64,000 bases of DNA, taken from the NCBI GenBank assembly GCA_034509755.1, contig CM067541.1, positions 2,034,001 through 2,098,000 of the forward strand, read 5' to 3'. Positions 1 to 12,524 of the stretch are shown in pieces. The DNA comes from Anisodus tanguticus (Eukaryota > Streptophyta > Magnoliopsida > Solanales > Solanaceae). The position numbers and the translations under genes were made by a program. Position 1 is the stretch's first letter, and the number at the start of each line of letters is the position of its first letter. The notes beneath the pieces were generated by a model, which saw only the letters and a list, made by a program, of their open reading frames with translations, made no database searches and was not told the DNA's origin.

Positions 1-496
1 GTTTGAGAGAGACAGGAATGATGGTAAGCACCTAGTCGGATATGTGGATTCTGACTACGCTGGAGATCTGGATAAGCGTCGATCTACTACTGGTTATGTG
101 TTCACAATGGCAGGAGGACATGTATGTTGGAGATCAACATTGCAGTCAACTGTAGCTTTGTCTACTACATAGGCAGAGTATATGGCTGTAACTGAAGCAT
201 TCAAAGAAGCTATCTGGCTTCTCGGATTGACCAAGGATTTGGGCATTATTAAGAAGAACGTGAAGATTTTCTACGACAGCCAGAGTGCCATTTGTTTGGC
301 AAAGAACCAAGTCCATCACGGTCGCACAAAGCACATCGATGTTCGATTTCATTTTATTTGGGAAATCATCGATGAAGGGAATGTTATTCTTCAGAAAGTC
401 GGGACTGCAGATAACCCTGCAGATATGCTTACAAAAATGGTTACTGGGATCAAGTTTCAACATTGTCTGAACTTGATCAACATCTCTCGAGCTTAG
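1..496 (+). pseudogene. Copia retrotransposon RNase H end (partial)
   Basis: This is the C-terminal end of a Ty1/Copia polyprotein, entering from outside the window. The reading frame gives the RNase H signatures GYVDSDYAGD and KRRSTTGYVF near 40-110, then AEYMA, the conserved YDSQSAICLAKN block near 272-305, and the terminal TKHIDVRFHF and NPADMLTK motifs. The frame is interrupted by a TAG at 170-172, where the family has a Glu codon before AEYMA, so it cannot make a full polyprotein. It ends at the TAG at 494-496, about 55 bases before an LTR start. It resembles the Tnt1-type lineage, but the lineage is inferred. Confidence 0.9.
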
Positions 497-551
497 AGCG
501 CCTAGGGCGCGTTTGGAGGCAGGGTTATGAACATTTCGCCAAGGTGGAGAT

Positions 552-927
552 TGTTGAATATTGACTCAAATATCAAGCCCCTTTTGTTGAAGCCATCTTT
601 GTTTAAATAGATGAGAAAATGTATAATCATATCATCTCAAAATCAGAAAAAGAGAGAGCTATAAGTTGGGAGAAAGAGAGAAAATATTCATTCTGTATAA
701 GAGAGTATATATGAGTATTGGGTAAACATTTTGGGAAACACCTGAGAGATATTATTAGTGAAAAATCTATATCTGTACTATATATTTTCTACTCTGTTTA
801 ATAATATCTACTGTCTCCCGTGGAAGTAGGCAAATTGCCGAACCATGTAATTATGTGTATTTTGCTGTACCGCTTTGATATATCCTATACCGTTATTTAT
901 TGGTTTTTATTGCTTCTGCGCACAACA
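552..927 (+). repeat. 3' LTR of the Copia element
   Basis: A purine-rich run (541-550) resembling a polypurine tract sits between the RNase H end and a TG start (TGTTGAATATTGAC). A plausible end is CACAACA at 921-927, giving a TG...CA LTR of about 376 bp. The right boundary is approximate because the 5' LTR lies outside the window. Confidence 0.65.
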
Positions 928-3900
928 AAAACATAATTCTGTCATTCCCAAAATCTGCATTATGTGACATTATAACTAGAAATTCTTGATGAACTTGTTT
1001 TTTACATTCCAGGGAAATAACTCAAATGTTTCCAAGCTTCGTGCTGACAACTGAAGCTCAAGATTCGCAACTAGTGTTTGAAAACTGATCGATGTCAACT
1101 ACCAAATTCTATTCTACTACCGGTGCTCTGATATCAACAAGTGTTTGAAAAGTACCAGTCCGATTTTCCTTTTTTTTTTTTGGTCAAATAGTTGTCTGTC
1201 TGCTCTTAGGATACCATAAACTGTATACGAAATGTGTTTGTTCTATATGAGAGACTGGCAGAAACTGTAACATAACTAAAGATTTTGGTAATTTTTTCAT
1301 CTCACTGTTCGTAAAGTTCAATTGTCAATGTTCATATGTATCGACGTTTTAATTGCAGAATTTTACTACATATATACAACTACTTTTCATTGCAGAATTT
1401 TACTACATACTGAGAATAAGAACTCATCAGTTTCTTCAAAGAAGAAACAGTAAGTGTCAATTTAGAGGATTTTGTGATTAATTTTCTCGTCATTTTCCTG
1501 TGTAGACGTGGACAAGGGAAGAGCATTTGTATACTTTTGTGCTGGTAATTGAATTTTGCCCCCGCTTTTGATATTTGTACATAAATAATCTTTCCAAGTC
1601 TAATAGAAAAAATCTGAACTAAAATACCCTTCAACCTAAATGCTATCCTCCTCGTCCTTATTTGATACTTTCCCATGAGGCAGAATAAGATTAATTCACA
1701 TGACAATACGAGTTTAAGTTATGCTATCGGTCCATATATATCCTTAATATTGAAAAAGGTTTAATATTGCTCTCCGTTATACTATCGATTCATATATGCC
1801 CTTAATGTTATAAAAGTGGCTCAAATTTGCCCTTCCTCCGTTAACCCCATCCATCTACCCAACCCCTTTTTCTTCCATCACTACCCAAAGTCACCAACAC
1901 CTTCACCATATGTACATGTTGAGTTGTGGAGCCTAATTCATCGCCGACACTATGAAGACTCTACGCAGAGTGTGGAACACTGATCGACCTATGTAAGATT
2001 GTTTAGTGGAGGGTATTTTGGGAATTCCAGGCTTGTATTATGTTCGCCCTAGTTTTCGCTATATATATAGACTAGGGCGCCGTTTTATTTCTTTGAAGAG
2101 AGCAACCTTGGTATCCGAGGAAAAAATGAGTTTGAAGGAATTCCTGAATGCTGAGTTTTAAAGACCTGGGGGGGCATCGCCTATGTAAATTTGGTACCTG
2201 CGACACGGGTCCTTCCATATGTAGGCCAAATTTCCCTATATAAAAGTTAGGAAAATTTACATGTATAACTAAATATAAGAGCTATTTATTGAGCTATAAT
2301 TGGTTAGAAGTTTGAAGATATAACTATTAATGTAAGTTACTCAAAGTTAAGTCGGGAGATGGAAATTTAATTGACTTTTTTGAGTTTTGCGAGCTCTAGG
2401 GCAAGGAACATGACCAAGTCATGAGATACACTTCAAGGTATGAAATTTTGGTATAATTATCGTGGATTAACATTACTTAACCTAGTTATAACAGCCTAGG
2501 GATTAAATTTTACAGATTTTGCAAGAGTCACCAAGCACTCAATTTTTCAAAAGGTAGGATTTCTTCCAAAAAAAGATAAGGATGTTAACCCAATTTTGAT
2601 ATCTATGAGGCTTGTTTGGAGATAGAAAACCACAAGTTAAGCATCTACTTGGGGAAAAAATACATAGAATCAAGACATTAAAGTTGGGGCATTTAGCCAA
2701 GGGTTTTACCTAAGCTAAATTAAATTCTTTTGGGATTAAGGCAAACCTTTATTGATTATTTAATGTAGATTGAGGTAGTTGATTGTTGTTGGCACGCTTT
2801 AGAACTAACATCGAATCGAAAATAGAATTCAAGATGAGTTAAGATATGCCTTTACCAAGGTTCTTTCTCACAAATAACATTATTTAAAAGTGTTGTATTA
2901 AATATTCAAAGTCATGTTAACGTATATTTGATTAGAGTGGACAAATATGCACTATTCATAAATATCTAAAAGCAAGTTTTTAAATATTATAGCATCATGA
3001 AAGAAGTGTGTTATGGATCTTTTAAAGTTTTATTTACATATTTTAGAATTATATGAGTTTATGCAAGATTCACAGTTTTCCTTTATGTTTCTTGAAATAT
3101 TTAAAGACTTGTTTTATGTATTAAAGTGAAGAATGCCAAGACGATCTTTAAGTGACAATACTTAGTTTTGAGGCCTAAGATGCAAAAGTAATGATTTAGA
3201 TACTTGAGAAGGGTATTTAGCCTTAGTTGGATTGTGATTTATCCCAAAATTATTTTGTGTTATGAATAGGGCAGTAATGAGAATATTGGTTCTATCAATA
3301 AGCTGCCCTGGTAAGGCAACTAAGCGTCTTAATAAAGAAATGTCAAAATTCAAATGGTGTGACACCGCGAAGAGATGAACCATCTGACATACTGATCATA
3401 CAATTAAGAAGAATGTTAAATTAAGAAGATTGTCATAATTAATTATCGAATGGTACTCCTCAATGTTAAAGCAAGGTATAACTCTCCTGTTCATATAAAT
3501 TAATTTAAGTTTACAACTTTCAAATGATTTTAAAATTATATAAGTGTTTTAACTTATCTATGAAAACTATATATTTAAATGTCGATTTGATTCGATTTTG
3601 TTTCGCATGACACCAAATCAAAACAAACTAAATGCATGTCGATTGCTTAACTCGGTTTCTCGGTTCGGCCATGCGATAGCCTTTTCGGACATGCATACAA
3701 CTGCTTTTCCTTTGTTGAGTTGGAGAAAACCAAACATTGGCACCGACAGGATTATAAAAGGGCTTTTAACACATTTGGTCGCTCTGTCCAAAATATAATT
3801 ATAACCACGATGTACAGTACATTTATTAGCTATTATTTTGGTGGACGGCCACGCAGTATAAAAATACCATTATAAAGATGGGTGCTCGAATGCGGTAATC

Positions 3901-4474
3901 ACTGGTGACAGATATTATACCACAATTGCACATGGGGTTATAAGATATTATAATGGATACTCTGAACCAGCGAATTACAGTCAGCTGGACAATCAACAGT
4001 GAGTTGTAGACATGTTCATCCTTTGAGCATAATACATGGGAACACACTACTAAATAAAAAGTTATACTGCCAGCACATTGCTTTTTCTTAACAGGTTTAC
4101 AGTGAACCAGCATAATAATCCAAGCATGAATAATGGACTTAGAATCTTTAAACAATATGATTGCGCTCCTGCTAGTTACAAAAGAATAAAAGAACGCATA
4201 AAATGCCACTATAGGTTTCAGCTAAACGAGCTATTATTCATCGACTATCCCTTTTCTTCACAACGGAAAACATTCCACTCACTTCAGAAACTCCAGTTAG
4301 AAAATATAAATATTCCGACCATTCTATGATCCTAGTATTATACGCGAAATCCTTACCCCGAAAGAAAAGATTGATGGTCTACACGTTGGTGATTAGCAGT
4401 GAGGATAAATTAACCAACAAGTGGAATGATGGGACCATGAAAAAACATGCAGTTAAAAGGCGCATACTGAACTG
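928..4474. other. Intergenic region with transposon debris
   Basis: I see no convincing gene here. The stretch around 1735-1870 (cctccgttaacccc) resembles the ends of repeats also seen near 40350-41620. The segment at 2030-2230 has a TATA-like tatatatata and a compact GC-richer block that may be an LTR remnant. Around 3560-3800 there is a cggttcggcc-type stretch, typical of degraded hAT-like repeats. Short open frames here show no domain and have intergenic composition. Confidence 0.5.
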
Positions 4475-7400
4475 TCACTTTGATTCCTGTGATCCCTCGT
4501 AGCCATAGGGGTTTTTACTAGCCCAGTTCCACTGATCCCGGCACATATCATCAATGCCATATTTTGCCCTGAAAATTAAGCCAGACATTTAGTACAAGAC
4601 ATATCAAAAAGTATATTAGTCTATGTCATAGAGAAAGGGGAGGCAGGAAAGTTCTAGCTGAGGGGAACCATCAGTGTCACCACCTCAACTATTTAATTAG
4701 ATTGATTAGCAACCAGACAATTGAAGTATGTAAACAGGTAACAAAGTGATATATTTGTAATTATCACTTAATCACTTACCTCCAATTCAATTCTCGTTCT
4801 GCTTTCTCTGTTGCTGCATATACAATTTCAGCATCCCCAGGTCGTCGACCAGACATCACCAGTGGAATTTTCTAGTAAAGCAGAATAAGAGGTACTTAGT
4901 GCACCAGGAACACTAATTAGTTTTACAATTACAATTAGTATGTTCCAGCCTTTCCGCACAAGGTGGCAGGTCAGAAACATACAGTGAGGAGATTAAATAG
5001 AACTGGAATTATGTGTGAACCATATAGAGCCTTTCAAATTGTAAGATACGAGTCCAATTTCCTCCAGATGAGAAAAACTGGAAAGCAACTCTTGTACTCA
5101 TTCAAATGTGCAGGCATACATCTCCAAGATCAGAAAATTAAACAACAGGCATTCTACTAAAGAGGCTTAACTTTAAAAACACATCAATATGCACCAAGCC
5201 AATCTATTTGATCTAAGAAAAGAATCAGGCTCGCTATTATTGCAATAAAAGTTATAAGGCAAAGGCTCTTGCTCGAATGCATGACTTATGTGTCTCTTTC
5301 CATTTATAAAAAATTTAACTCACTGAACTGGGTGTTGATGCCCAAGGATGAATCGAAAAGTACACTACCTTTCCTGATGCCTTCTCAAATGCTGCCACCA
5401 CTTCCAAGACTGACGATCCTTTCCCAGTTCCCAGGTTGTAAACTTCACAACCTGAAATGTTTAAGCAAAATCATAGGTAGAATCAACACCAAGCAAAGAG
5501 AACTTTTCCACCTACACACTTACTTAGATAGGTCACCATCGCTTTATCATCCAACAAGAATAAAAGTCTTTAAAGACATCCAAATGATATTGCTCTAGAA
5601 ATGCAAAGACAAACCACACTAGGGGTGTGTTTGGTATGAAAGAGAATGTTTTTTCAATCTTCTCGTGTTTGGTTGGTCAAAATTTTTGGAAAACATTTTT
5701 CTAGGAAAACAAGTTCCACATGTGACATTCCACACTAATTATCTAATACCCACCCCCAACCCCATAGCCTCCATCCCCACCACCCCTAGCCCCCCATGCT
5801 AACCCCAATAGAGTTTGCCCTAGATTACATACAAATATTTTTGGGGCAATATTTTCTGCTTATTTACCGAAGACCAGAAAATAAGTAAGAAACCCACTTA
5901 TTTTCTAGGAAAATATTTTTTGTACCAAACACATCCTAGAACTAACATGATTTAGTTAAGCAGAAACAGCACAGCAGAATAATACGATCACACCATGATT
6001 AAACTTGATGCTTCTCACATGATACTATTTGTCTGGGATATCAGTGACACCGTCATGTTTAACCATGTCACAGGGAACACGAGGAAAAATGACGAAAGTA
6101 CAGCTTCGCCAATGTAAGAACAAGAATCCGACAGCAGAATTTAAAACTATATTTCAGGGCAAACAGTCTTCAAGAAAGAAAAGTAAGAGCTTTGTGGTCA
6201 TGGATTCTGAAGCTGCTGGGAAAATTAGCACCAGATAACTTAAACAGAGAAGTAGTAACAATCACAAGAAGTAGCAAGTACGCACCTGTCGAAGGATCAA
6301 ACAGCTTCCGCAAAGCAGCAATATGTCCATCCGCTAAATCAACAACATGAATGTAATCACGTACCTGAAAATATTGGCACATGATTACTCACATGCTCAG
6401 GCAAAGGACAGCCACACTTTCTTCCCATTAGTTTAAGCTAACTAACGACTGAATAAGGAAGAAAGTGGCCATTCATCCTTTTTCTTATTTTGTTCCGAGG
6501 TACATGGGTGAGATAGAGCAGGAAAATAGAAAAATGCAACAGTCCACATCCATTTGGATTCATAGTTTCATGTAGCTAGACAAAGATTTCCAAATTTGAG
6601 TGAGCTAATTTCTCATAATCTACAACTCTTATCAGAAAAATTCTGACAACCTAGAACAAAATTGTCACATCATAGTCCTATCAGAAGTTAAAACATTGAT
6701 AATAATCACTAAGTATGGGCTAATGAAAATTTTGCCATACCGCTGTACCATCCTTTGTTGGATAATCAGTTCCATAAACTGTCAGTGCTGGTCTCCTGCC
6801 AACAGCAACTTGTTGAACAAAGGGCATGAGGTTGTTTGGAATTCCACGTGGATCATCACCAATTCGTCCACTTGGATGTGCGCCAATAGGATTGAAGTAT
6901 CGCAATAATATGACTTTCCATTCAGAGTCAGAATGGTAGACATCCCGGCAAATATCTTCAGCGAAGAGCTGAAAATTAAGTCTACTTAGCTCTGATTATA
7001 AACACACAACATACACGTAACCAGAATTATGGTTATTCAGGAAAAAAGAGAACACAGACTCCCCTCCCTCTAAAATAAAAGGACAACAGAAGGTATAAAA
7101 CTTGAGCCTCAATAGAGAGGCAATCAATGAATAGAGTGTATTAGCAATGCTAGGATTAGTCTTGCTAGGATTAGTCTTGCTAGGATTAGTTATGTTGGGA
7201 TTAGTTATTATCGACGGTTTGGTTTGTTGTATTAAATAATACGCATTGCATAATTTCCAAATGGTACTGAATAGGGTGTGTTAGAATAGGAATAATACTG
7301 GTGTTGTTAATTCTATGGTTTACCATGTATAAGAATAGTACTGAATAGGGTATACAAGTAATACTGGTATTAGTTGTACCGGACTTAAATTTGCAACCAA

Positions 7401-9030
7401 AAATTGTAATAAAATTTAGTACCAGCATTATTCTACCTAATACACCCTAACAAATGACCCCTTAGATTTTAGAATTGCAGATATCCGCTTCACTAAACCA
7501 GCTGAGCACTGAAATGACCAGATGTGACAACTCAAAAAGATACCTTTGTCCTTCCATAAGGATTTGCAGCACTTATGGGAGATTCCTCAGTACAAGGAAC
7601 CTCTTTTGGCCAGCCATAGACAGTAGACGATGATGAGAACACAAGCTGAATGGTTGAAGAAGACAGAAACCAGTAAATATAATAAGTTGCAAGAGAGAAA
7701 AGATGCTATTATTAAGATAAGCAAAAAAAGAGGAGAGAAGAAATACATTTTTGCATCCACGCATTGCCATGACTTCCAGCAGGGTAATTGTACCTGTAAT
7801 ATTGTTGTTATAGTACATCAAAGGTTTCTGAACACTTTCACCCACTGCTTTTAGTCCAGCAAAATGGATAACAGCATCAAACCTGCATTACATATGTCCA
7901 GTCAAACTTCTCTTTAACAATCATCCTCTATAACAACATTTCACTATAATGACCAAGTTTTCTTTGGAACTGACTTTTCATGTTATGTTATGTTATATTA
8001 TATATTTTATATAACAACAGTTCTCTGTAGCAGCCAAAGAATATCCAGACAAACAATGCTATTATAGAGACGGGTTTGACACACTAATAGATGTTTTTTT
8101 TGTTACCAAGAGACCTGCAGCTGCTACTCTTTGGGTCCGCTCAAGTGTAATAGTTCGCAAACCACACCGGAAAGGTAAACCGCACTAGGCAAGCCCGTGC
8201 ACTAGCTCGACCAAGAAAGCACTGTAATAGACCTTGATGTAAAGAAATGAAGTAAAGCAGGGGACATGATCGGCAATGTAAACATTACAACCATCACGTC
8301 TGAAAATGCCAGAGAAGAACATTTTCTGGTCAACAGTATATAATTCATGACAATGCTTATCAAGTTTTCAGCTTACTGCACAACATGGGCTAGAATAACA
8401 ACGGAAGGGTGATCAACAAAGAATAAGATTGTACAAAACAACATACCCAGCGTCCTACATGTGGGGTCTGGGGAGCCTAAAGTTAGACGTTACCCCTACC
8501 TCGTAGGGATGGAGAAATTAAAGTATATCTTGCAACTAGCATGGTAGAACTTACTTGTTAGACTCGAATAGCTTTTCAACTGCGGACTTGTCACGTAGAT
8601 CAATCTGAAGTTCAAAACAGAGAAATCAGGATCACCAATACAGGAAATGAAACAACAATCAAGTGCTTGACACTTGAGAAATGTACCAAATTCTATAGAT
8701 TTCTAAACTTAAAGGTTCACATCTCAATAGAGTAAATATCATGATAGACTCAAATCATCACCCTTGATAAGAACACAGATGCAATAGATAAAAATCCAAT
8801 CTTTATATATACCCAGATAATAAAATCCAGGATTAAAGAGGACCTACATTGTAAAAAGAGAGATTAGGGCCAAATTGACCCGCAAGTTGTTGAACCCGTT
8901 TGACAGCAATTGCAGAAGAATTATCCAAATTATCAAGAACGACAGTGTTATAACCACCGAGCAGTAACTGTAAGACGGTGTGACTCCCAATGTACCCAGC
9001 TCCACCCGTCACTAGTATATTCTTCGACAT
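4475..9030 (-). CDS. UGE: UDP-glucose 4-epimerase (9 exons, 348 aa)
   Basis: This enzyme interconverts UDP-glucose and UDP-galactose in the cytosol, supplying galactose for cell-wall polymers and galactolipids. Exons: 8848-9030, 8555-8604, 7747-7882, 7544-7645, 6741-6968, 6286-6364, 5369-5451, 4780-4871, 4475-4568. They sum to 1047 bases with continuous phase and GT-AG junctions, giving 348 aa, the usual family length. The NAD-binding TGGAGYIGS is at residues 8-16, SSSTVYG at 128-134, and the catalytic YxxxK at Y153/K157 (PYGRTK). RYFNPIGAHPSG, VRDYIHVVDLADGH and the C-terminal NWASKNPYGYEG are all conserved. The start ATG at 9030 gives the normal N-terminus MSKNILVTGG. No disabling change is seen. 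I assign the extended SDR GALE family with high confidence, but not the paralogue number. Confidence 0.95.
5622..5935. mobile_element. MITE in UGE intron 6, TIR GGGTGTGTTTGGTA
   Basis: The element starts GGGGTGTGTTTGGTATG and ends GTACCAAACACATC, forming imperfect terminal inverted repeats. CTA flanks it on both sides (5619-5621 and 5936-5938), a possible 3-bp target duplication as in PIF/Harbinger (Tourist-like) elements. There is no coding capacity. Relatives lie at 32583-32979 and 36783-37112. The superfamily is tentative. Confidence 0.7.
7147..7206. repeat. 15-bp tandem repeat in UGE intron 4
   Basis: The unit gctaggattagtctt is repeated about three to four times with decay toward the right. 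It sits at the edge of an AT-rich stretch (7200-7450) with a gggtgtgttag block and its rough complement (acaccctaaca) near 7443. This may be the terminal part of a small non-autonomous element. Confidence 0.6.
8440..8525 (-). repeat. RTE LINE / SINE 3'-tail fragment in UGE intron 2
   Basis: The stretch acaacatacccag followed by tgtggggtctggggag and ttacccctacctcgtaggga matches, in diverged form, the start of the RTE-type insertion at 55196. The element's tail would be on the minus strand. It is too short to assign to LINE or SINE. Confidence 0.55.
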
Positions 9031-9071
9031 TGATCCAAATCACAATTCAACAAAGAGCTTCGATTTGATCT

Positions 9072-9082
9072 GATATATATAC
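9072..9082 (-). promoter_or_regulatory. Candidate TATA box of UGE
   Basis: On the minus strand the sequence reads gaagtatatatatcaga, about 45-55 bases upstream of the ATG at 9030. Spacing to the ATG leaves a short 5' UTR. This is sequence-only support. Confidence 0.4.
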
Positions 9083-11740
9083 TTCTTCTCTGTCATTATA
9101 TGATATGATCAAACAAGAATAGCTTTAACCCATGGCCATGGGGAAAGGAGGTTTCATCATGTCACTTATTACAGTGGGGTGTAAAATTTGCTAATATGCT
9201 GTGAATTTTGTAAATTATAATAATTCCAATGTCCACTACATAAATGTTATTTAAATTATTTTTCTTTTAAGGCAACCAATTTATAACTCTCTATCTCTTA
9301 ATTTATGTGATGTAATTTGACTGAATACGGAATTTTAAAAATAAAAATAAAATTGAATTTTGTGATCTAAAACAACTCAAACATATTTGTGTGGTTACAA
9401 ATAAAAACTAAGTTTAAAATTAAATTTTTACTAAATAAATAAATATATTATTCTTTTTTAGACTGATTAAAAAAAAAAGTGTGTTATATAATAGAGACTG
9501 AAATATTATAAGTAGAGGTATGGCAAGTGATTTGTTACACATTTGGAAAGAAATAAGAAAATCTTTCCTCTTTTGATTTACTTTAATGGTTGATATTAGT
9601 ATTAGCTTGATTTCTCAATACGTCGTCAGTACTAGTTTTCTAATTTCTTCGCACCTCGAAGTTTAGCTTATTTTCTTGTTCAGTTTTCAGATCGATTTCA
9701 TGTCGATATTTAGGTTTTTTTTAATTACATAAGGAGTAGGCGAAAGAAAAATGAGGGAGGGAATTACAACGAGTGATTCGAACACTCACCAACAAAGTAA
9801 AAATTCAGTAGTTAATCAACTAAACTACTAGATTCTTACATGTCGATATTTAAATTTGTAATAATTTATATCTCTAAAAAAAAATAGTATTATATTATGG
9901 ACTTTTGATGCTGAAATTCACTTGGATGGTAAAAGTTTTGATAGCACTATTTACTCAAGATAATGAAACATTGAGCCAAGATAAAATGAAGGCTATGTTT
10001 TTTTTCCTCATCATTTCGACAAGAATTTAAAGCTGAATATTTGATAATATCCACTTAAATTGAGGACTAATTTGAAGGAAAGATCACCCTAAAGTAATAA
10101 TATTATCACGGGTTCGGTATGAGTGGATGGACTTATAATTACAAGATTTTAAGATCGTAAGTGAGTATAACTTTAGTGTATCTAGAATAGTTTCTCAATT
10201 AAAATCATATGAGGAAATTATGAATGATGAAGTCTTATTGGAAAAGAATCTTACCACTTTTCATGCTGGTTACCATAGGAGAAAATGACAAAAGGTCTCT
10301 TATCTTTGATACATAGGTTTAAGTAATTCATTAAGTATAATTGAACAATTTTAATTTTAAAATTGGTTAAAAGTGAATACTTACTCTCTATCTAATATAA
10401 TCAAACTCTAATTGTTAGAAAATGAAATGGGCAGCCCGATGTACTTAACTTCAGCTATGCGCGGTGCCAGAGGCGGTTTCCACAGCACCAAACTCTAATT
10501 GTTAGAAAACACCAAAAAATTTCATCCAAATTCAAAAAAGCACAATATATATATATATGATTCAATGTTTTTATTCGATTTAATTTTTTAATTTTGTCTT
10601 GGACACTCAAATAGTTTTAGGGAGAAGAAAAAGAGACGAAGAGAATGGGCCAGCGAGAAGGTTTTGTCAATTTTTGGGGAGGGTGGAGGTGGCATCGGGG
10701 AAATGATTAGTTCGGGCTATCGGTGACCAAGGCTAACTCGGGCTATTATAAGTTCGATCGAATCACAATAGTTTTAATTCAAATGTTATATTTATCTACA
10801 AATTTTAAATATATAAATTATAAATTTAGAATTTTTTTTGCCAATAACTAATCATTTAAAGTTATTAATTTAAAATTTAAGAACTTAAAAAAACTACAAA
10901 TATTAATACAATAGTACATATTTAATTGTACCTATGCCATGTATTAATTTTCGAGGCTTTTGTTTCCCTCACTTGTTTCTTTGGGTGCCGCATCTTTTTG
11001 CTACACGATCAATAACCAAAGAATATGCTTAAAAGGGAACTTGCATCTTTTAATAAAAAATAGAAAAATGGTGACAATGCCAAAATCGCTTTATTCAAAA
11101 ACAAATTAAAGATTCAATTATCAAATTCCTAAGGTTTTCTCCTGCTTTTGGGTTGCTCTTTCTTATTCCTTCAAGAAATATAAACTCAAAAGGAGTATAC
11201 TTGTTGAAGAATTCCAAAATTGTATCTACCCTTCGGTCCATTGTCATTAGATCCAAATAGAAAACATCAATAACAATAACATACACAGTGTAATCTCATA
11301 AATGGAATTTGAAGATAATAGAATGCATGAAGACCTTATCCCTATCGTATATTGTAGGTAGAAAATTATTTCTGAAAGATATTCGATCCAAGTGTAATAA
11401 ATCAAAATAGTTATGAAAAAAGAAACAAAACAATAAAAAAATATGACAACTATTAAGAAAAACAGTAGAGAACATTCAAAGAAAAGAACAATCTTTAGTG
11501 ATAACTGAAACACAATAAATAAAGATGGTAACAAATATCTAAAGTAAGAAACTAAATAGACTAACAGGAAAAAAAAGATTAAATATTTCACTTCTGGAAA
11601 GCTTTACACCTAATGATTTGACCCATTGTTCTAGTTTCATTATTCATACTGACACACTGCAAAAGGTATCTTCCTATATCTCTGTTTGAAAAAAGCAATT
11701 GATTTCACTTTTTTACCAAATAAATTAGTTCTATAATATT
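9083..11740. other. AT-rich intergenic stretch
   Basis: No gene is recognised. Around 9285-9500 and 10320-10400 there are Stowaway-like debris phrases such as aatttatgtgatgtaat. 10431-10485 is a short SINE scrap (gcagcccgatgtactta). 10543-10558 is a short (AT)n run. Confidence 0.45.
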
Positions 11741-12524
11741 TAGGGATGACAACGGATCGAATCTGGATCAGATTCTATTAGATCCAGATCTAGATCCGTT
11801 TTTCATACATGTATTCAGATTCATCGGATTCATAAAAATCAGATCCAAATTCGGATCCATAGGATCCACATTTAAAAAAAATTATCTTGCTAAGAATGTA
11901 ACCTTGCTAAGTTTTTTTTTTGAACTTACAAACGTTTTTACTTAGCTAACAGTTTACTGTGTTTCAATTTTGAAATGTTCATATGAAATATTTTGTTCGT
12001 TGTCTCGTTTTGATTGTGAGCTATTAATTGAAAATGTTGGACAATGACAATAGTTGTGAAAAATGCTGACTAATATTTTCACAATGCAGAACTTGCATGT
12101 GCTTGGAATCTTCACAAATGAAGTGAATATAATTTTAACTACTTGTCTATGAAGATATTAGTCATTCACTAATATAACATTGATTTTATTATCGAAGTTA
12201 ACTCTTTATTTTTGAGTTAACGCCGGGATAAATTAAACTTGTTTTGAGAATTAAACTTGCAAGGATGTGCTTAGCAATTTTAAGAAAATACTTAAAAAAT
12301 TACATTCTAGGTCATGAATATATTTAATAAAAAATGGATCCACGGGTTGGATCTGGACCGGATACGGATCTCAAATACAAGATCCACATCCAAATCCGAT
12401 CCGTCCGAAATGGATTCGGGTCCGATCCGGATCCGTCGAGTCCAAATATTGAAGATCCATATCCTATAAAACGGATTTGGATTCACCGAATCCGGACCAG
12501 ATCCAAGATCCATTGCCATTTCTA
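11741..12524. mobile_element. hAT-like inverted-repeat element rich in GGATCC words
   Basis: The left end reads TAGGGATGACAACGGATC and the right end, reversed, reads TAGAAATGGCAATGGATC, as in hAT-type termini. Subterminal regions on both sides are packed with GGATCC/GGATCT/GATCCG words in opposing orientation. Eight-base flanks ATAATATT (11733-11740) and ACAATATT (12525-12532) match at 7 of 8 positions, fitting a hAT target duplication. The 784-bp body has no transposase, so it is non-autonomous. Confidence 0.75.

Noticed and set aside
182..496. Open frame read as a host gene
   Set aside because: Its motifs are Copia RNase H and the upstream frame continues with retrotransposon sequence, so it is not a host gene.
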